DNA from: Micromonospora vinacea
GTDB taxonomy: Bacteria; Actinomycetota; Actinomycetes; Mycobacteriales; Micromonosporaceae
Direction: 5' to 3'
Assembly: GCF_015751785.1 (NCBI RefSeq)
Contig: NZ_JADOTY010000001.1
Span: 4,278,001-4,342,000 of the forward strand
DNA length: 64,000 nt
Shown here: positions 33,031-41,792 of the stretch, piece by piece
Layout: each line of letters opens with the position of its first letter
Numbering within the stretch: position 1 is the first letter of the stretch
The notes under the pieces: model-generated
Seen by the model: the letters and a program-made list of their open reading frames with translations, nothing else
What the model was told of the DNA's origin: nothing
Database searches by the model: none
Translations under genes and position numbers: made by a program

Positions 33031-33103
33031 TCGATCAAGGAGTTGTGGTGCCCCACAAATCGGGCCTAGATCGACCTTCTGCCCACCACAACTCCATGAT
33101 CGA
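33031..33103. repeat. long inverted repeat between convergent genes
   Basis: Arms TCGATCAAGGAGTTGTGGTG at 33031-33050 and the complement at 33084-33103, 19 of 20 bases paired. It lies between the aldo/keto reductase and EF-G-like stops, where it would serve as terminator for both, and has the GATC-containing arm shared by other elements. Confidence 0.85.
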
Positions 33104-33129
33104 CCCGAGAGCGGGGGGCGCGTCGGGGG

Positions 33130-35286
33130 TTAGGGGAGTTGTTCTTTGCGGGTCTGGTCGGCCAGGTGGGCGGGCATGGGGTCGTGGCGGACGAAGTGAC
33201 GGCGGAAGGTGCCGGTGCCGGCCGTCATGGAGCGCAGCTCGACGGCGTACCGAAGCAGTTCGGTGGCCGGCACCTCGGCGCGGACGAGGGTGCGGCCCTC
33301 GGTGTCCGGGTCCGGTTCGGTGCCGAGCACCCGGCCGCGTCGGCCGGACAGGTCGCCCATCACCGTGCCCACCGAGCCGTCCGGAACCCGGATGGTGACC
33401 TCGTCGATCGGCTCCAGCAGCGCCGGCTGGCCACGCTCGGCGGCGTCGCGCAGCGCCAGCGCGCCGGCGGTCTGGAAGGCCGCGTCGGAGGAGTCGACGC
33501 TGTGTGACTTGCCGTCGACCAGGGTCACCCGCAGGTCCACCACCGGGTGCCCGGCGACCAGCCCGCGCTCCAGCTGGGCGCGGACGCCCTTCTCCACCGA
33601 CGGGATGTAGTTGTGCGGCACCGCGCCGCCGACCACCCGGTCGACGAACTCGAAGCCACTGCCACGGGGCAGCGGCTCGACCTCGATGTCGCAGACCGCG
33701 TACTGGCCGTGGCCGCCGGACTGCTTGACGTGGCGGCCGTGCCCCGTCGCGGGCACGGTCAGGGTCTCGCGCAGCGACACCTTGACCGGCTCGGTGTCCA
33801 GCTCGACGCCGCCGGCGCGCAGCCGGTCGAGCACCACGTCCGCGTGCGCCTCGCCCATGCACCAGAGCACCAGCTGGTGGGTCTCCGGGTTGCGCTCCAG
33901 CCGCAGCGTGGGATCGCCGGCGACCAGGCGGGCGAGGTTGCGGGCCAGGGCGTCCTCGTCGGCGCGGCTCCGGGCGACGATCGCCACCGGCAGCAGCGGC
34001 TCCGGCATCTCCCAGGGGGCGATCAGCAGCGGGTCTTCCCTGGTCGAGATGGTGTCGCCGGTCTCGGCGCTGCCCGACTTGGTGATCGCGCAGATGTCAC
34101 CGGCCACGCAGAGCGACACCTCCCGCAGCGTGGCGCCCAGCGGGGTGTAGATGTGCCCGACCCGTTCGTCGGCGTCGTGGTCGGGGTGCCCGCGCTCGGC
34201 CATCCCGTGCCCGGACACGTGCACGGTCTGGTCGGGGCGCAGCGTGCCGGAGAAGACCCGGACCAGCGAGACCCGACCGACGTGGCGGTCGACGGTGGTC
34301 TTGACGACCTCGGCGACGAGCGGCCCGGCCGGGTCGCAGCTCAGCGGCGGACGCGGCGAGCCGTCCACCCCGGTCACCGCCGGCAGCTCGTGCTCCAGTG
34401 GCGACGGGAACGCGGCGGTCAGCACCTCCAGCAGCACGTCCAGCCCGACACCGGTCTGGGCGCAGACCGGCACCACCGGGTAGAAGTGGCCCCGGGCGAC
34501 GGCCTTCTCCAGGTCGTCGATGAGTACCTCGTCGCTGATCTCCTCGCCGTCGAGGTAGCGGTCCATGAGCGTCTCGTCCTCGCTCTCGGCGATGATCCCC
34601 TCGATCAGCTCGTCGCGCGACTCGTCGATGGCCCGCTGGTGCTCCGGGTCCGGGTCGCGGACGTCGGCGGGCAGCCCGGCGCTGTAGTCGAAGACCCGAC
34701 GGGTGATCAGGCCGAGCAGACCTTCGGTGGAGACCCCGTCGTCGCCGAGCATCGGCAGGTAGAGCGGCATCACGTTGTCGCCGAAGAGGCGCTGGCAGAG
34801 CGCCACGGTCTCGTCGACGTCGGCGCGGGGCTGGTCCAGTCGGGCCACCGCGACCGCGCGCGGCATGTCGACGGCGGCGCACTCCTCCCAGAGCGCGACG
34901 GTGGCCGCGTCCATGCCGCCCGCGGCGGAGACCACGAACAGCGCGGCGTCGGCGGCCCGCAGCCCGGCGCGCAGCTCACCGACGAAGTCGGCGTACCCGG
35001 GGGTGTCCAGCAGGTTGACCTTGATGCCGTTGTGCAGCAGCGGCGCGCAGGACAGGCTGACCGAGCGCTGCTGGCGTACGGCGGCGGGGTCGTGGTCGCC
35101 GACGGTGGTGCCGTCGACGACGGTGCCGGCGCGGCCGATGGTGCCGGTCGCGGCGAGCAGGGCCTCGACCAGTGTGGTCTTGCCCGCCCCGGAGTGCCCG
35201 ACGAGCACCACGTTGCGAACCCGCTCGGGCTCGGTCACCACCGGCGTGCCGCCGGTGGAACCCTTCTCGTGACTCTTCTGCGCCAT
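33130..35286 (-). CDS. elongation factor G-like GTPase (FusA2 type)
   Basis: 718 residues, the full EF-G domain set. G1 GHSGAGKT at 30-37, G2-region RSVSLSCAPL, G3 DTPGYADF; the G4 site reads ARLDQ instead of NKxD. The later domains carry HVKQSGGHGQYAVCDIEVEP (domain IV start) and TAGTGTFRRHF (domain V end). This matches the actinobacterial EF-G-like proteins, whose role is unclear: they seem not to be the main translocase and may help recycling or stress translation. ATG 35286 follows GGGAGG upstream. Convergent with the reductase gene and divergent from pgsA. Confidence 0.92.
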   Translation of the reverse strand: MAQKSHEKGSTGGTPVVTEPERVRNVVLVGHSGAGKTTLVEALLAATGTIGRAGTVVDGTTVGDHDPAAVRQQRSVSLSCAPLLHNGIKVNLLDTPGYADFVGELRAGLRAADAALFVVSAAGGMDAATVALWEECAAVDMPRAVAVARLDQPRADVDETVALCQRLFGDNVMPLYLPMLGDDGVSTEGLLGLITRRVFDYSAGLPADVRDPDPEHQRAIDESRDELIEGIIAESEDETLMDRYLDGEEISDEVLIDDLEKAVARGHFYPVVPVCAQTGVGLDVLLEVLTAAFPSPLEHELPAVTGVDGSPRPPLSCDPAGPLVAEVVKTTVDRHVGRVSLVRVFSGTLRPDQTVHVSGHGMAERGHPDHDADERVGHIYTPLGATLREVSLCVAGDICAITKSGSAETGDTISTREDPLLIAPWEMPEPLLPVAIVARSRADEDALARNLARLVAGDPTLRLERNPETHQLVLWCMGEAHADVVLDRLRAGGVELDTEPVKVSLRETLTVPATGHGRHVKQSGGHGQYAVCDIEVEPLPRGSGFEFVDRVVGGAVPHNYIPSVEKGVRAQLERGLVAGHPVVDLRVTLVDGKSHSVDSSDAAFQTAGALALRDAAERGQPALLEPIDEVTIRVPDGSVGTVMGDLSGRRGRVLGTEPDPDTEGRTLVRAEVPATELLRYAVELRSMTAGTGTFRRHFVRHDPMPAHLADQTRKEQLP

Positions 35287-35408
35287 GGGGCGCACCTCCC
35301 TCAGCCGGTGGTGGTGGCGACCGCCGCGCGACGGGAAGCGGCCCGGGGCGAGTGCGCGGCGATATCCTCCGGTGGTCTGCTGCACAGCGGGAACGGGACG
35401 GGCGGACG

Positions 35409-35424
35409 GGTGAGCTGGCTCACC
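35409..35424. promoter_or_regulatory. palindrome between EF-G-like and pgsA genes
   Basis: GGTGAGC-TG-GCTCACC, a perfect 16-base palindrome in the 249-base space between the divergent genes. It may be an operator; no regulator is adjacent, so the role is inferred. Confidence 0.45.
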
Positions 35425-35535
35425 TCCCGGCTCGATCTCACACCCGTTGCCGGGTAGGCACAAGCCTCCCCCGGGCGGGTCGGCGGGACCGTCCGTATCG
35501 CCGGAGCTGGGCGGACCGTTATCGTGGGGACCGCC

Positions 35536-36165
35536 ATGGCGAAGATCTTCCAAGTGTCGGCCCGCGCGGGGATGACCCGCGTCGTCGAGCCGATTGCCCG
35601 CGCCCTGCTGCGCGCGGGCGTCACCCCCAATGCCGTCACCGTCGCGGGCACCGTTGGTGTGCTCGTCGGCGCGCTCGGCTTCGGTGCCCGCGGCCACCTG
35701 GTCGCGGGCGCGTTGATCGTCACCCTGTTCGCGCTCACCGACCTGCTCGACGGGACGATGGCCCGGATGAGCGGCGGCTCCACCAGGTTCGGCGCGTTCC
35801 TCGACTCAAGCATGGACCGGGTCGCCGACAGCGCCGTCTTCGGCGCTGTCGCGTACTGGCTGGCCACGCAGGGCAACCACTCCGGGGTGGCCGCCGCGTT
35901 GGTCTGCCTGGCCGCCGGCAGCCTCGTCTCCTACGTCAAGGCCCGCGCCGAAGGGCTCGGCATGACCTGCAACGTGGGCATCGCCGAGCGCACCGAGCGG
36001 CTGCTGATCGTCGGCGTCGGCGGCATCCTCACCGGCGTCGGTGTCGATCCGGCGCTGGAGATCGCACTCTGGCTGCTCGCCGCCGTGTCGATCTTCACGG
36101 TGGGGCAGCGGATGACGCACGTCTACCGCCAGGCCCAGCAGCTCCAGCCGGACGGCCAGGCGTGA
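35536..36165 (+). CDS. pgsA: phosphatidylinositol phosphate synthase
   Basis: 209 residues, several membrane helices. The CDP-alcohol phosphotransferase motif is complete (DxxDGxxARxxxxxxxxGxxxDxxxD), from DLLDGTMAR through to FLDSSMDRVAD near residues 70-100. In actinobacteria at this locus the enzyme joins CDP-diacylglycerol with inositol 1-phosphate to give phosphatidylinositol phosphate, the precursor of PIMs. A -10 box TATCGT ends 10 bases before the ATG; GTG 35524 is an alternative but overlaps the promoter. Followed by the PIM acyltransferase and pimA genes. Confidence 0.92.
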   Translation: MAKIFQVSARAGMTRVVEPIARALLRAGVTPNAVTVAGTVGVLVGALGFGARGHLVAGALIVTLFALTDLLDGTMARMSGGSTRFGAFLDSSMDRVADSAVFGAVAYWLATQGNHSGVAAALVCLAAGSLVSYVKARAEGLGMTCNVGIAERTERLLIVGVGGILTGVGVDPALEIALWLLAAVSIFTVGQRMTHVYRQAQQLQPDGQA

Positions 36166-36208
36166 GTGGCGTGCCAGCGCGGCGTCGGACGACCGGCGGC
36201 CGAGTCGC

Positions 36209-37141
36209 GTGAACCTCACCGAGCTGGGCTACATCGCCGGGTGGCGGGTGGTCCGCGCGCTACCCCGGTCGTTGGTGGCGGCGGCGTTCCAGGCGGGCGC
36301 GGACCGCGCCCACCGCACCGGCGGCGGGGGTACGGCCCGACTGCGCGCGAACCTGCGCCGGGTGGTCGGCCCGGAGCTGCCCGAGGCCGAGTTGGACGAT
36401 CTCGTCAAGCGCGGGTTGCGCTCGTACGCCCGGTACTGGATGGAGGCGTTCCGGCTGCCCACCCTGAGCCGGTCGCAGATCCTGTCCGGTTTCCGGCTCG
36501 ACGGCGCCGAGCTGCTCGCCGCCGACGTGGCCGCCGGCCGGGGCGCGGTGGTGGCGCTGCCACATGCCGGCAACTGGGACGCCGCGGGCGCCTGGGTGGC
36601 GGCCACCGGTTGGCCGATCACCACCGTCATGGAGCGGCTCAAACCGGAGGGCGTGTACAAGCGGTTCCTGGCCTTCCGAGAGGTTCTCGGGATGGAGATC
36701 CTGCCGACCCACGGTGGGCCGCGTCCGGCGTTCGACGTGTTGAGGGACCGGCTCCGTGCCGGCGCGGTGGTGCCGTTGCTGGCCGACCGTGACCTCTCCG
36801 CCCGGGGGGTGGAGGTGGACTTCTTCGGCGGGAAGACCCGGATGCCCGCCGGGCCGGCGTTGCTCGCGCTGCACACCGGCGCGCCGCTCTACGTGGCCTC
36901 GATGTGGTACGAGCCGGATGCCGCCTGTGCGTCACTGGCTGGTCCGTTGCCGGTGCCGGGGCCTGAGGTGGGGCCGCTGGACCAGCGGGTCCGGTCGCTG
37001 ACCCAGCTGATCGCCGACCGTCTGGCGGCGGGTATCGCCCGGCATCCGGAAGACTGGCACATGTTGCAGCGGATGTGGCTGGACCAGGGGAGGGCGGGGG
37101 AGGGCACGGCGCTGCCCTCGCCGGCCTCCGGCCAGGCCTGA
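36209..37141 (+). CDS. patA: phosphatidylinositol mannoside acyltransferase
   Basis: 310 residues, LpxL/HtrB-type lysophospholipid acyltransferase. Catalytic HxxxxD is visible in ALPHAGNWDAAG near residue 115, with FFGGKTRMPAGPALLAL downstream. Homology and location between pgsA and pimA match Rv2611c, which transfers palmitate to the mannose of PIM. It should act on the inner face of the membrane. GTG start; no earlier in-frame start before the pgsA stop. The ribosome site is weak, so translation may depend on coupling with upstream genes. Confidence 0.9.
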   Translation: MNLTELGYIAGWRVVRALPRSLVAAAFQAGADRAHRTGGGGTARLRANLRRVVGPELPEAELDDLVKRGLRSYARYWMEAFRLPTLSRSQILSGFRLDGAELLAADVAAGRGAVVALPHAGNWDAAGAWVAATGWPITTVMERLKPEGVYKRFLAFREVLGMEILPTHGGPRPAFDVLRDRLRAGAVVPLLADRDLSARGVEVDFFGGKTRMPAGPALLALHTGAPLYVASMWYEPDAACASLAGPLPVPGPEVGPLDQRVRSLTQLIADRLAAGIARHPEDWHMLQRMWLDQGRAGEGTALPSPASGQA

Positions 37142-37157
37142 GGAGGTGGGCTGACAC

Positions 37158-38318
37158 ATGCGGATCGGCATCGTGTGCCCGTACTCCTTCGACGTGCCCG
37201 GTGGGGTGCAGAACCACGTCATGGATCTCGCCGAGGCGCTGATCGCGCTGGGCCACGAGGTCAGTGTGCTGGCGCCGGCCGACGAGGATTCGCCGCTGCC
37301 GGAGTACGTGGTGTCCGCCGGCCGGGCCGTTCCGCTGCCGTACAACGGTTCGGTGGCCCGGATCGCGTTCGGTCCGGTGTCGACCGCCCGGGTGCGGCGG
37401 TGGATCACCAACGGCGACTTCGACGTGTTGCACGTGCACGAGCCGCTCACGCTGAGTCTGTCGCTGCTGGCCGTGCTCTCCGCCCGTGGCCCGGTGGTGG
37501 CCACGTTCCACACCGCGATGACCCGTTCGCGGGTCCTCGCCGCCGCCCAGGGTGTGCTCCAGATCGTGTTGGAGCGGATCACAGCCCGGATCGCGGTGAG
37601 CGCGCTGGCCCGCAAGGTCCAGGTCGAGCACATGGACGGCGGGGCGGTGGAGATCCCCAACGGGGTGGCGGTGGCCAAGTTCGCCGACGCCGAGCCGTTG
37701 CCGGGTTGGCCGGGGGAGAGCGCGGCCGGCACCGGCGGCACGCTCGGCTTCCTGGGCCGGTTCACCGAGGCACGCAAGGGCTTCCCGGTGCTGCGCGACG
37801 CGTTCGTGGCGTTGGCCGGCACCCGGCCCGGTCTGCGGTTGCTCGTCGCCGGCCCGGGTGACCCCGACGACCTGTACGACCAGTTCCCCACCGAGCTGCA
37901 CGAGCGGATCACGTTCCTCGGCCTGGTCAGCGAAGCGGACAAGGCGCGCATGCTGCGCAGCGTGCACCTCTACGTCGCACCGAACACCGGCGGTGAGTCG
38001 TTCGGCATGATCCTCACCGAGGCCTTGGCGGCGGGTACGACTGTGGTCGCCAGTGACCTGGACGCGTTCCGGCGGGTGCTCGACGGTGGGCGGGCCGGTC
38101 GGCTCTTCCCCACCGGTGACGCGGCGGGGCTGCGTGACGTGCTGGGCGAGCTGCTGGACGACCCTGCCGGTCGGGCCACGCTGAGCGCCTGCGGCGATCA
38201 GGTGGTCGCGAATTTCGACTGGCCGGTGGTTGCTCGCCGCGTTCTGGAGGTATACGCAGCGGCGATCGAGGCAACCGACGGGCGGGTCATCGACCAGGAA
38301 TGGGTGGGGCTGGGCTGA
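37158..38318 (+). CDS. pimA: phosphatidylinositol alpha-mannosyltransferase
   Basis: 386 residues, GT-B fold family 4. N-terminal CPYSFDVPGGVQNHVMDLAEAL is the PimA acceptor signature; DVLHVHEPL follows; the C-terminal donor site has GLVSEADKARMLRS and NTGGESFGMILTEALAAG. PimA transfers the first mannose from GDP-mannose to the 2-position of phosphatidylinositol. AGGAGGTG precedes the ATG. Together with pgsA and the acyltransferase it makes the core of PIM synthesis. The later mannosyltransferases are not seen in this window. Confidence 0.94.
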   Translation: MRIGIVCPYSFDVPGGVQNHVMDLAEALIALGHEVSVLAPADEDSPLPEYVVSAGRAVPLPYNGSVARIAFGPVSTARVRRWITNGDFDVLHVHEPLTLSLSLLAVLSARGPVVATFHTAMTRSRVLAAAQGVLQIVLERITARIAVSALARKVQVEHMDGGAVEIPNGVAVAKFADAEPLPGWPGESAAGTGGTLGFLGRFTEARKGFPVLRDAFVALAGTRPGLRLLVAGPGDPDDLYDQFPTELHERITFLGLVSEADKARMLRSVHLYVAPNTGGESFGMILTEALAAGTTVVASDLDAFRRVLDGGRAGRLFPTGDAAGLRDVLGELLDDPAGRATLSACGDQVVANFDWPVVARRVLEVYAAAIEATDGRVIDQEWVGLG

Positions 38319-38399
38319 GCCGGTGTGACGGATGGTGCGGTGGTGACCGGTGGGACCGGTCCGGCCGCGCCCAATCGGACGAAACGGAGCAGCACTACG

Positions 38400-38903
38400 A
38401 TGCCGCACATGTGGTGGGTGGTGGCCGCGAGCGTGGTCGTGGGGCTGGTCGCGGCGTACCTCATCTGGACCGCCGGCCGGGTCGAGCGGCTACAGAGCCG
38501 CGCGGAGCTGGCGGCCCGGGCCCTCGACGCCCACCTGCTGCGCCGCGCGGCGGCAGCCGCGGTCCTGGCTGAGCGGCGTTTCGGCGTCGAGCTGTACGCG
38601 GCCGCCCGGATCGCCCTGGACGCCAGCCCGGACGAGCGGGAGGCGGCGGAGAACGACCTCACCCGGCAGTTGCGCGGCGTCCAGTTGGACCCGGGCGACC
38701 CGGACTGCGCGGCGGTCATCGCCGCCAGCCGTCGGCTCGCGTTGTCCCGGCAGGTGCACACCGACCTGGTCCGGGACGCCCGCTCGGCGCGCAGCCGGCC
38801 GCTGGTGCGCCTGTTGCGGATGGGGCGGGGTCGGCAGTGGCCGCGCTACTTCGACATCGACGATCCGACCCTCGTCGTCCCCGCGGACGTCCCCGCGGCC
38901 TGA
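38400..38903 (+). CDS. single-span membrane protein of the PIM locus
   Basis: 167 residues. One N-terminal membrane helix (WWVVAASVVVGLVAAYLIWTA) and a cytoplasmic region of long amphipathic helices (RVERLQSRAELAARALDAHLL) with no recognised domain. In mycobacteria a membrane protein gene also follows pimA (Rv2609c) but carries a Nudix segment, which is not seen here. ATG 38400 has GGAG about 10 bases upstream; an ATG at 38325 would add a segment without coding character. It may assist PIM synthesis, by context only. Confidence 0.78.
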   Translation: MPHMWWVVAASVVVGLVAAYLIWTAGRVERLQSRAELAARALDAHLLRRAAAAAVLAERRFGVELYAAARIALDASPDEREAAENDLTRQLRGVQLDPGDPDCAAVIAASRRLALSRQVHTDLVRDARSARSRPLVRLLRMGRGRQWPRYFDIDDPTLVVPADVPAA

Positions 38904-39052
38904 CCTCCGAGGTCGCCGTGGCTCTCGCGCCGAGCCGGTGACCACTGCCACAGTGCAGGCCACCGGGGGTCTGATTGGCTGTCGGTACGGCGTTGCACCG
39001 CGCGTAGCATTTTCGCTGCCACCCTCAGCGCACGTCCAAGGAGCGATGACCC

Positions 39053-39970
39053 GTGCCCGAGAACACCCCGTCGAACACCGGTACCGCCCCCGTCGTCGGC
39101 ACCGCCCGCGTGAAGCGTGGCATGGCCGAGATGCTCAAGGGCGGCGTGATCATGGATGTCGTCAACGCCGAGCAGGCCAAGATCGCTGAGGACGCCGGCG
39201 CCGTCGCGGTGATGGCCCTGGAGCGGGTGCCCGCCGACATCCGCGCGCAGGGCGGGGTGTCCCGGATGAGCGACCCCGACATGATCGACGGGATCATCGA
39301 GGCGGTCTCCATCCCGGTGATGGCCAAGGCCCGCATCGGCCACTTCGTGGAGGCGCAGATCCTCCAGTCGCTCGGCGTGGACTACGTCGACGAGTCCGAG
39401 GTGCTGACCCCGGCCGACTACGCGAACCACATCGACAAGTGGGCGTTCACGGTGCCCTTCGTCTGTGGCGCGACGAACCTGGGCGAGGCGCTGCGCCGGA
39501 TCACCGAGGGCGCGGCCATGATCCGCTCCAAGGGTGAGGCCGGCACCGGTGACGTCTCCAACGCCACCACCCACATGCGGAAGATCCGCCAGGAGATCCG
39601 TCGGCTCTCCTCGCTGCCGGCCGACGAGTTGTACGTCGCGGCCAAGGAGTTGCAGGCCCCGTACGAGCTGGTCAAGGAGGTCGCCGAGAGCGGCAAGCTG
39701 CCGGTGGTGCTGTTCACCGCGGGCGGGATCGCCACGCCGGCCGACGCGGCGATGATGATGCAGCTCGGCGCGGAGGGCGTCTTCGTCGGCTCCGGCATCT
39801 TCAAGGCGGGCAACCCGGCGCAGCGGGCTGCCGCGATCGTCAAGGCGACCACCTTCCACGACGACCCGGACGTGTTGGCCAAGGTCTCCCGGGGTCTCGG
39901 CGAGGCGATGGTCGGCATCAACGTCGACGAGATCCCGCAGCCGCACCGGCTGGCCGAGCGCGGTTGGTGA
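39053..39970 (+). CDS. pdxS: pyridoxal 5'-phosphate synthase, lyase subunit
   Basis: 305 residues, (beta/alpha)8 barrel, highly conserved. Active-site features: MAEMLKGGVIMDVVNAEQAKIAEDAGAVAVMALERVPADIR, Lys in MAKARIGH, and GEAGTGDVSNATTHMR. PdxS condenses ribose 5-phosphate, glyceraldehyde 3-phosphate and ammonia (from PdxT) into PLP. GTG start preceded by AAGGAG; a -10 TAGCAT lies near 39006. pdxT follows 43 bases on, and the pair forms a multimeric synthase. Confidence 0.98.
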   Translation: MPENTPSNTGTAPVVGTARVKRGMAEMLKGGVIMDVVNAEQAKIAEDAGAVAVMALERVPADIRAQGGVSRMSDPDMIDGIIEAVSIPVMAKARIGHFVEAQILQSLGVDYVDESEVLTPADYANHIDKWAFTVPFVCGATNLGEALRRITEGAAMIRSKGEAGTGDVSNATTHMRKIRQEIRRLSSLPADELYVAAKELQAPYELVKEVAESGKLPVVLFTAGGIATPADAAMMMQLGAEGVFVGSGIFKAGNPAQRAAAIVKATTFHDDPDVLAKVSRGLGEAMVGINVDEIPQPHRLAERGW

Positions 39971-40013
39971 GCGCTTGTCCCGGACGGCGGACGCGGAGAG
40001 GAACGGTGCGACC

Positions 40014-40619
40014 ATGACGGCACCCGTGATCGGTGTGCTCGCGCTCCAGGGCGACGTCCGCGAGCACGTGGCGGCGCTGGCCGCGGCGGGCGCGGACGCC
40101 CGCCCGGTCCGCCGTCCGGCGGAGCTGGACGCTGTCGACGGCCTGGTCATCCCCGGCGGCGAGTCCACCACAATGAGCAAGCTCGCCGACATCTTCGAGA
40201 TGCGCGAGCCGATCGACAAGCGGATCGCCGACGGCATGCCGGTGTACGGCTCCTGCGCCGGCATGATCATGTTGGCGACCGAGGTGCTCGACGGTCGACC
40301 CGATCAGCGGGGTTTCTCCGGCATCGACATGACCGTCCGGCGCAACGCGTTCGGCCGGCAGGTCGACTCGTTCGAGGCGCCGGTGACCGTCGCCGGGGTG
40401 CCGGGCGAGCCGTTCCACGCGGTGTTCATCCGCGCACCGTGGGTCGAGCGGGTCGGTGCCGGCGTACAGGTCATCGGGGTCGTGGCCGGCGGCCCGGCCG
40501 CCGACCGGATCGTGGCGGTCCGACAGGGCAACCTGCTGGCCACCTCGTTCCACCCGGAGCTCACCGGTGACCTGCGGGTGCACGCGTACTTCGTGGACCT
40601 GGTCCGCACCGCCTCCTGA
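40014..40619 (+). CDS. pdxT: pyridoxal 5'-phosphate synthase, glutaminase subunit
   Basis: 201 residues, class I glutamine amidotransferase. GVLALQGDVREH, the oxyanion GGESTTM, the nucleophile Cys in YGSCAGMIML near 80 and the SFHPELTGD His-Glu pair near the end. It releases ammonia from glutamine and channels it to PdxS. ATG 40014 follows GAGAGGA at about 10 bases; a TTG at 39975 would add 13 poorly coding residues. Second gene of the pdxST operon. Confidence 0.96.
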   Translation: MTAPVIGVLALQGDVREHVAALAAAGADARPVRRPAELDAVDGLVIPGGESTTMSKLADIFEMREPIDKRIADGMPVYGSCAGMIMLATEVLDGRPDQRGFSGIDMTVRRNAFGRQVDSFEAPVTVAGVPGEPFHAVFIRAPWVERVGAGVQVIGVVAGGPAADRIVAVRQGNLLATSFHPELTGDLRVHAYFVDLVRTAS

Positions 40620-40668
40620 ACCGGCGGGTGACCGTGCCGGGCTGTCCATGATGCTCGCCGCGGTCGCG

Positions 40669-40708
40669 GCCCGGACCGGGTTTTTGTCCCGTCTGCCCTG
40701 GTCCGGGC
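40669..40708 (+). terminator. possible terminator after pdxT
   Basis: GCCCGGACC at 40669-40677 pairs with 40700-40708; the loop holds a TTTTT run. It lies 50 bases past the pdxT stop and before the yebC promoter. Confidence 0.5.
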
Positions 40709-40737
40709 AGGCCGGGCGGCCGTGCCGAGCGCGGTGC

Positions 40738-40768
40738 ATGACAGCGACCGGGGGGACGTCGGTAGGAT
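40738..40768 (+). promoter_or_regulatory. yebC promoter
   Basis: -35 ATGACA at 40738-40743 and -10 TAGGAT at 40763-40768 with a spacer of 19 bases, about 130 bases before the yebC ATG. The long leader holds no other obvious gene. Confidence 0.5.
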
Positions 40769-40901
40769 TGCGGAGATTCGGCAGGGCCATCTGCCCGCCA
40801 CGGCTTCCACCAGAGCTGACCGGCACCTCCGCGTGCGCCGGCGGGAGCAGGGCGTGAGCGGTGCGGTCGATGCAGACGGCGGGTAGCAACGGAGGTAGAA
40901 G

Positions 40902-41654
40902 ATGTCCGGCCACTCAAAGTGGGCGACGACCAAGCACAAGAAGGCCGTCATCGACGCCAAGCGCGGCAAGATGTTCGCCAAGCTGATCAAGAACGTCGAG
41001 GTGGCCGCACGGACCGGCGGCGGTGACCCCTCCGGTAACCCGACGCTCTTCGACGCCATTCAGAAGGCGAAGAAGAGCTCGGTGCCGAATGACAACATCG
41101 ATCGCGCCGTCAAGCGCGGCTCCGGCCTGGAGGCCGGCGGCGCCGACTGGCAGACGATCATGTATGAGGGGTACGGCCCGAACGGCGTGGCCATGCTGAT
41201 CGAGTGCCTCACCGACAACCGCAACCGCGCGGCGACCGAGGTACGGACCGCGTTGACCCGCAACGGCGGCTCCCTCGCCGACGCCGGCTCGGTGTCGTAC
41301 ATGTTCTCCCGCAAGGGCGTGGTGATCGTCCCTAAGGAGGGCACCAGCGAGGACGACGTGATGCTGGCCGTCCTCGACGCCGGTGCCGAAGAGGTCAACG
41401 ACATCGGCGAGGCGTACGAGGTGGTCTCCGAGCCGACCGACCTGGTCCCGGTGCGGACGGCGTTGCAGGATGCCGGCATCGAGTACGAGTCGGCCGAGTC
41501 CTCGCTGATCCCCAGCGTCAACGTGCCGTTGGACGAAGAGGGCGCCCGCAAGATCTTCAAGCTGATCGACGTCCTGGAGGACTGCGACGACGTCCAGAAC
41601 GTCTACGCCAACTTCGACATCAGCGACGACGTGATGGCGGCGGTCGACGCCTGA
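40902..41654 (+). CDS. yebC: YebC/PmpR-family protein
   Basis: 250 residues, typical of the family. N-terminal SGHSKWATTKHKKAVIDAKRGKMF is the hallmark, then GGGDPSGNPTLFDAI and IMYEGYGPNGVAMLIECLTDN. Long called a transcription regulator, the family is now also linked to ribosome function at polyproline stalls; which applies here is unknown. ATG preceded by ACGGAGG. In mycobacteria the gene also follows pdxT, and in many bacteria it precedes ruvC, which is not seen here. A long palindrome follows the stop. Confidence 0.96.
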   Translation: MSGHSKWATTKHKKAVIDAKRGKMFAKLIKNVEVAARTGGGDPSGNPTLFDAIQKAKKSSVPNDNIDRAVKRGSGLEAGGADWQTIMYEGYGPNGVAMLIECLTDNRNRAATEVRTALTRNGGSLADAGSVSYMFSRKGVVIVPKEGTSEDDVMLAVLDAGAEEVNDIGEAYEVVSEPTDLVPVRTALQDAGIEYESAESSLIPSVNVPLDEEGARKIFKLIDVLEDCDDVQNVYANFDISDDVMAAVDA

Positions 41655-41674
41655 CCCTGCCCGCGCCCGCCTCA

Positions 41675-41760
41675 CCCCGCCGCGATCTTGCACTTTCTGA
41701 CCCGACAGACCGGGTCACGCGGCACATATCGTCAACAGGAAGTGCAAGATCGCGGCGGGG
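41675..41760. repeat. 25-bp-stem palindrome after yebC
   Basis: Arms at 41675-41699 and 41736-41760, 24 of 25 bases paired, reading CCCCGCCGCGATCTTGCACT in the left arm. Unlike most others it lies between codirectional genes. A terminator role is likely, but it may be a mobile or repeated palindromic element. Confidence 0.85.
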
Positions 41761-41792
41761 TCGCCGCTGGGCGGCGAGCGAGGGGGTGCGGG

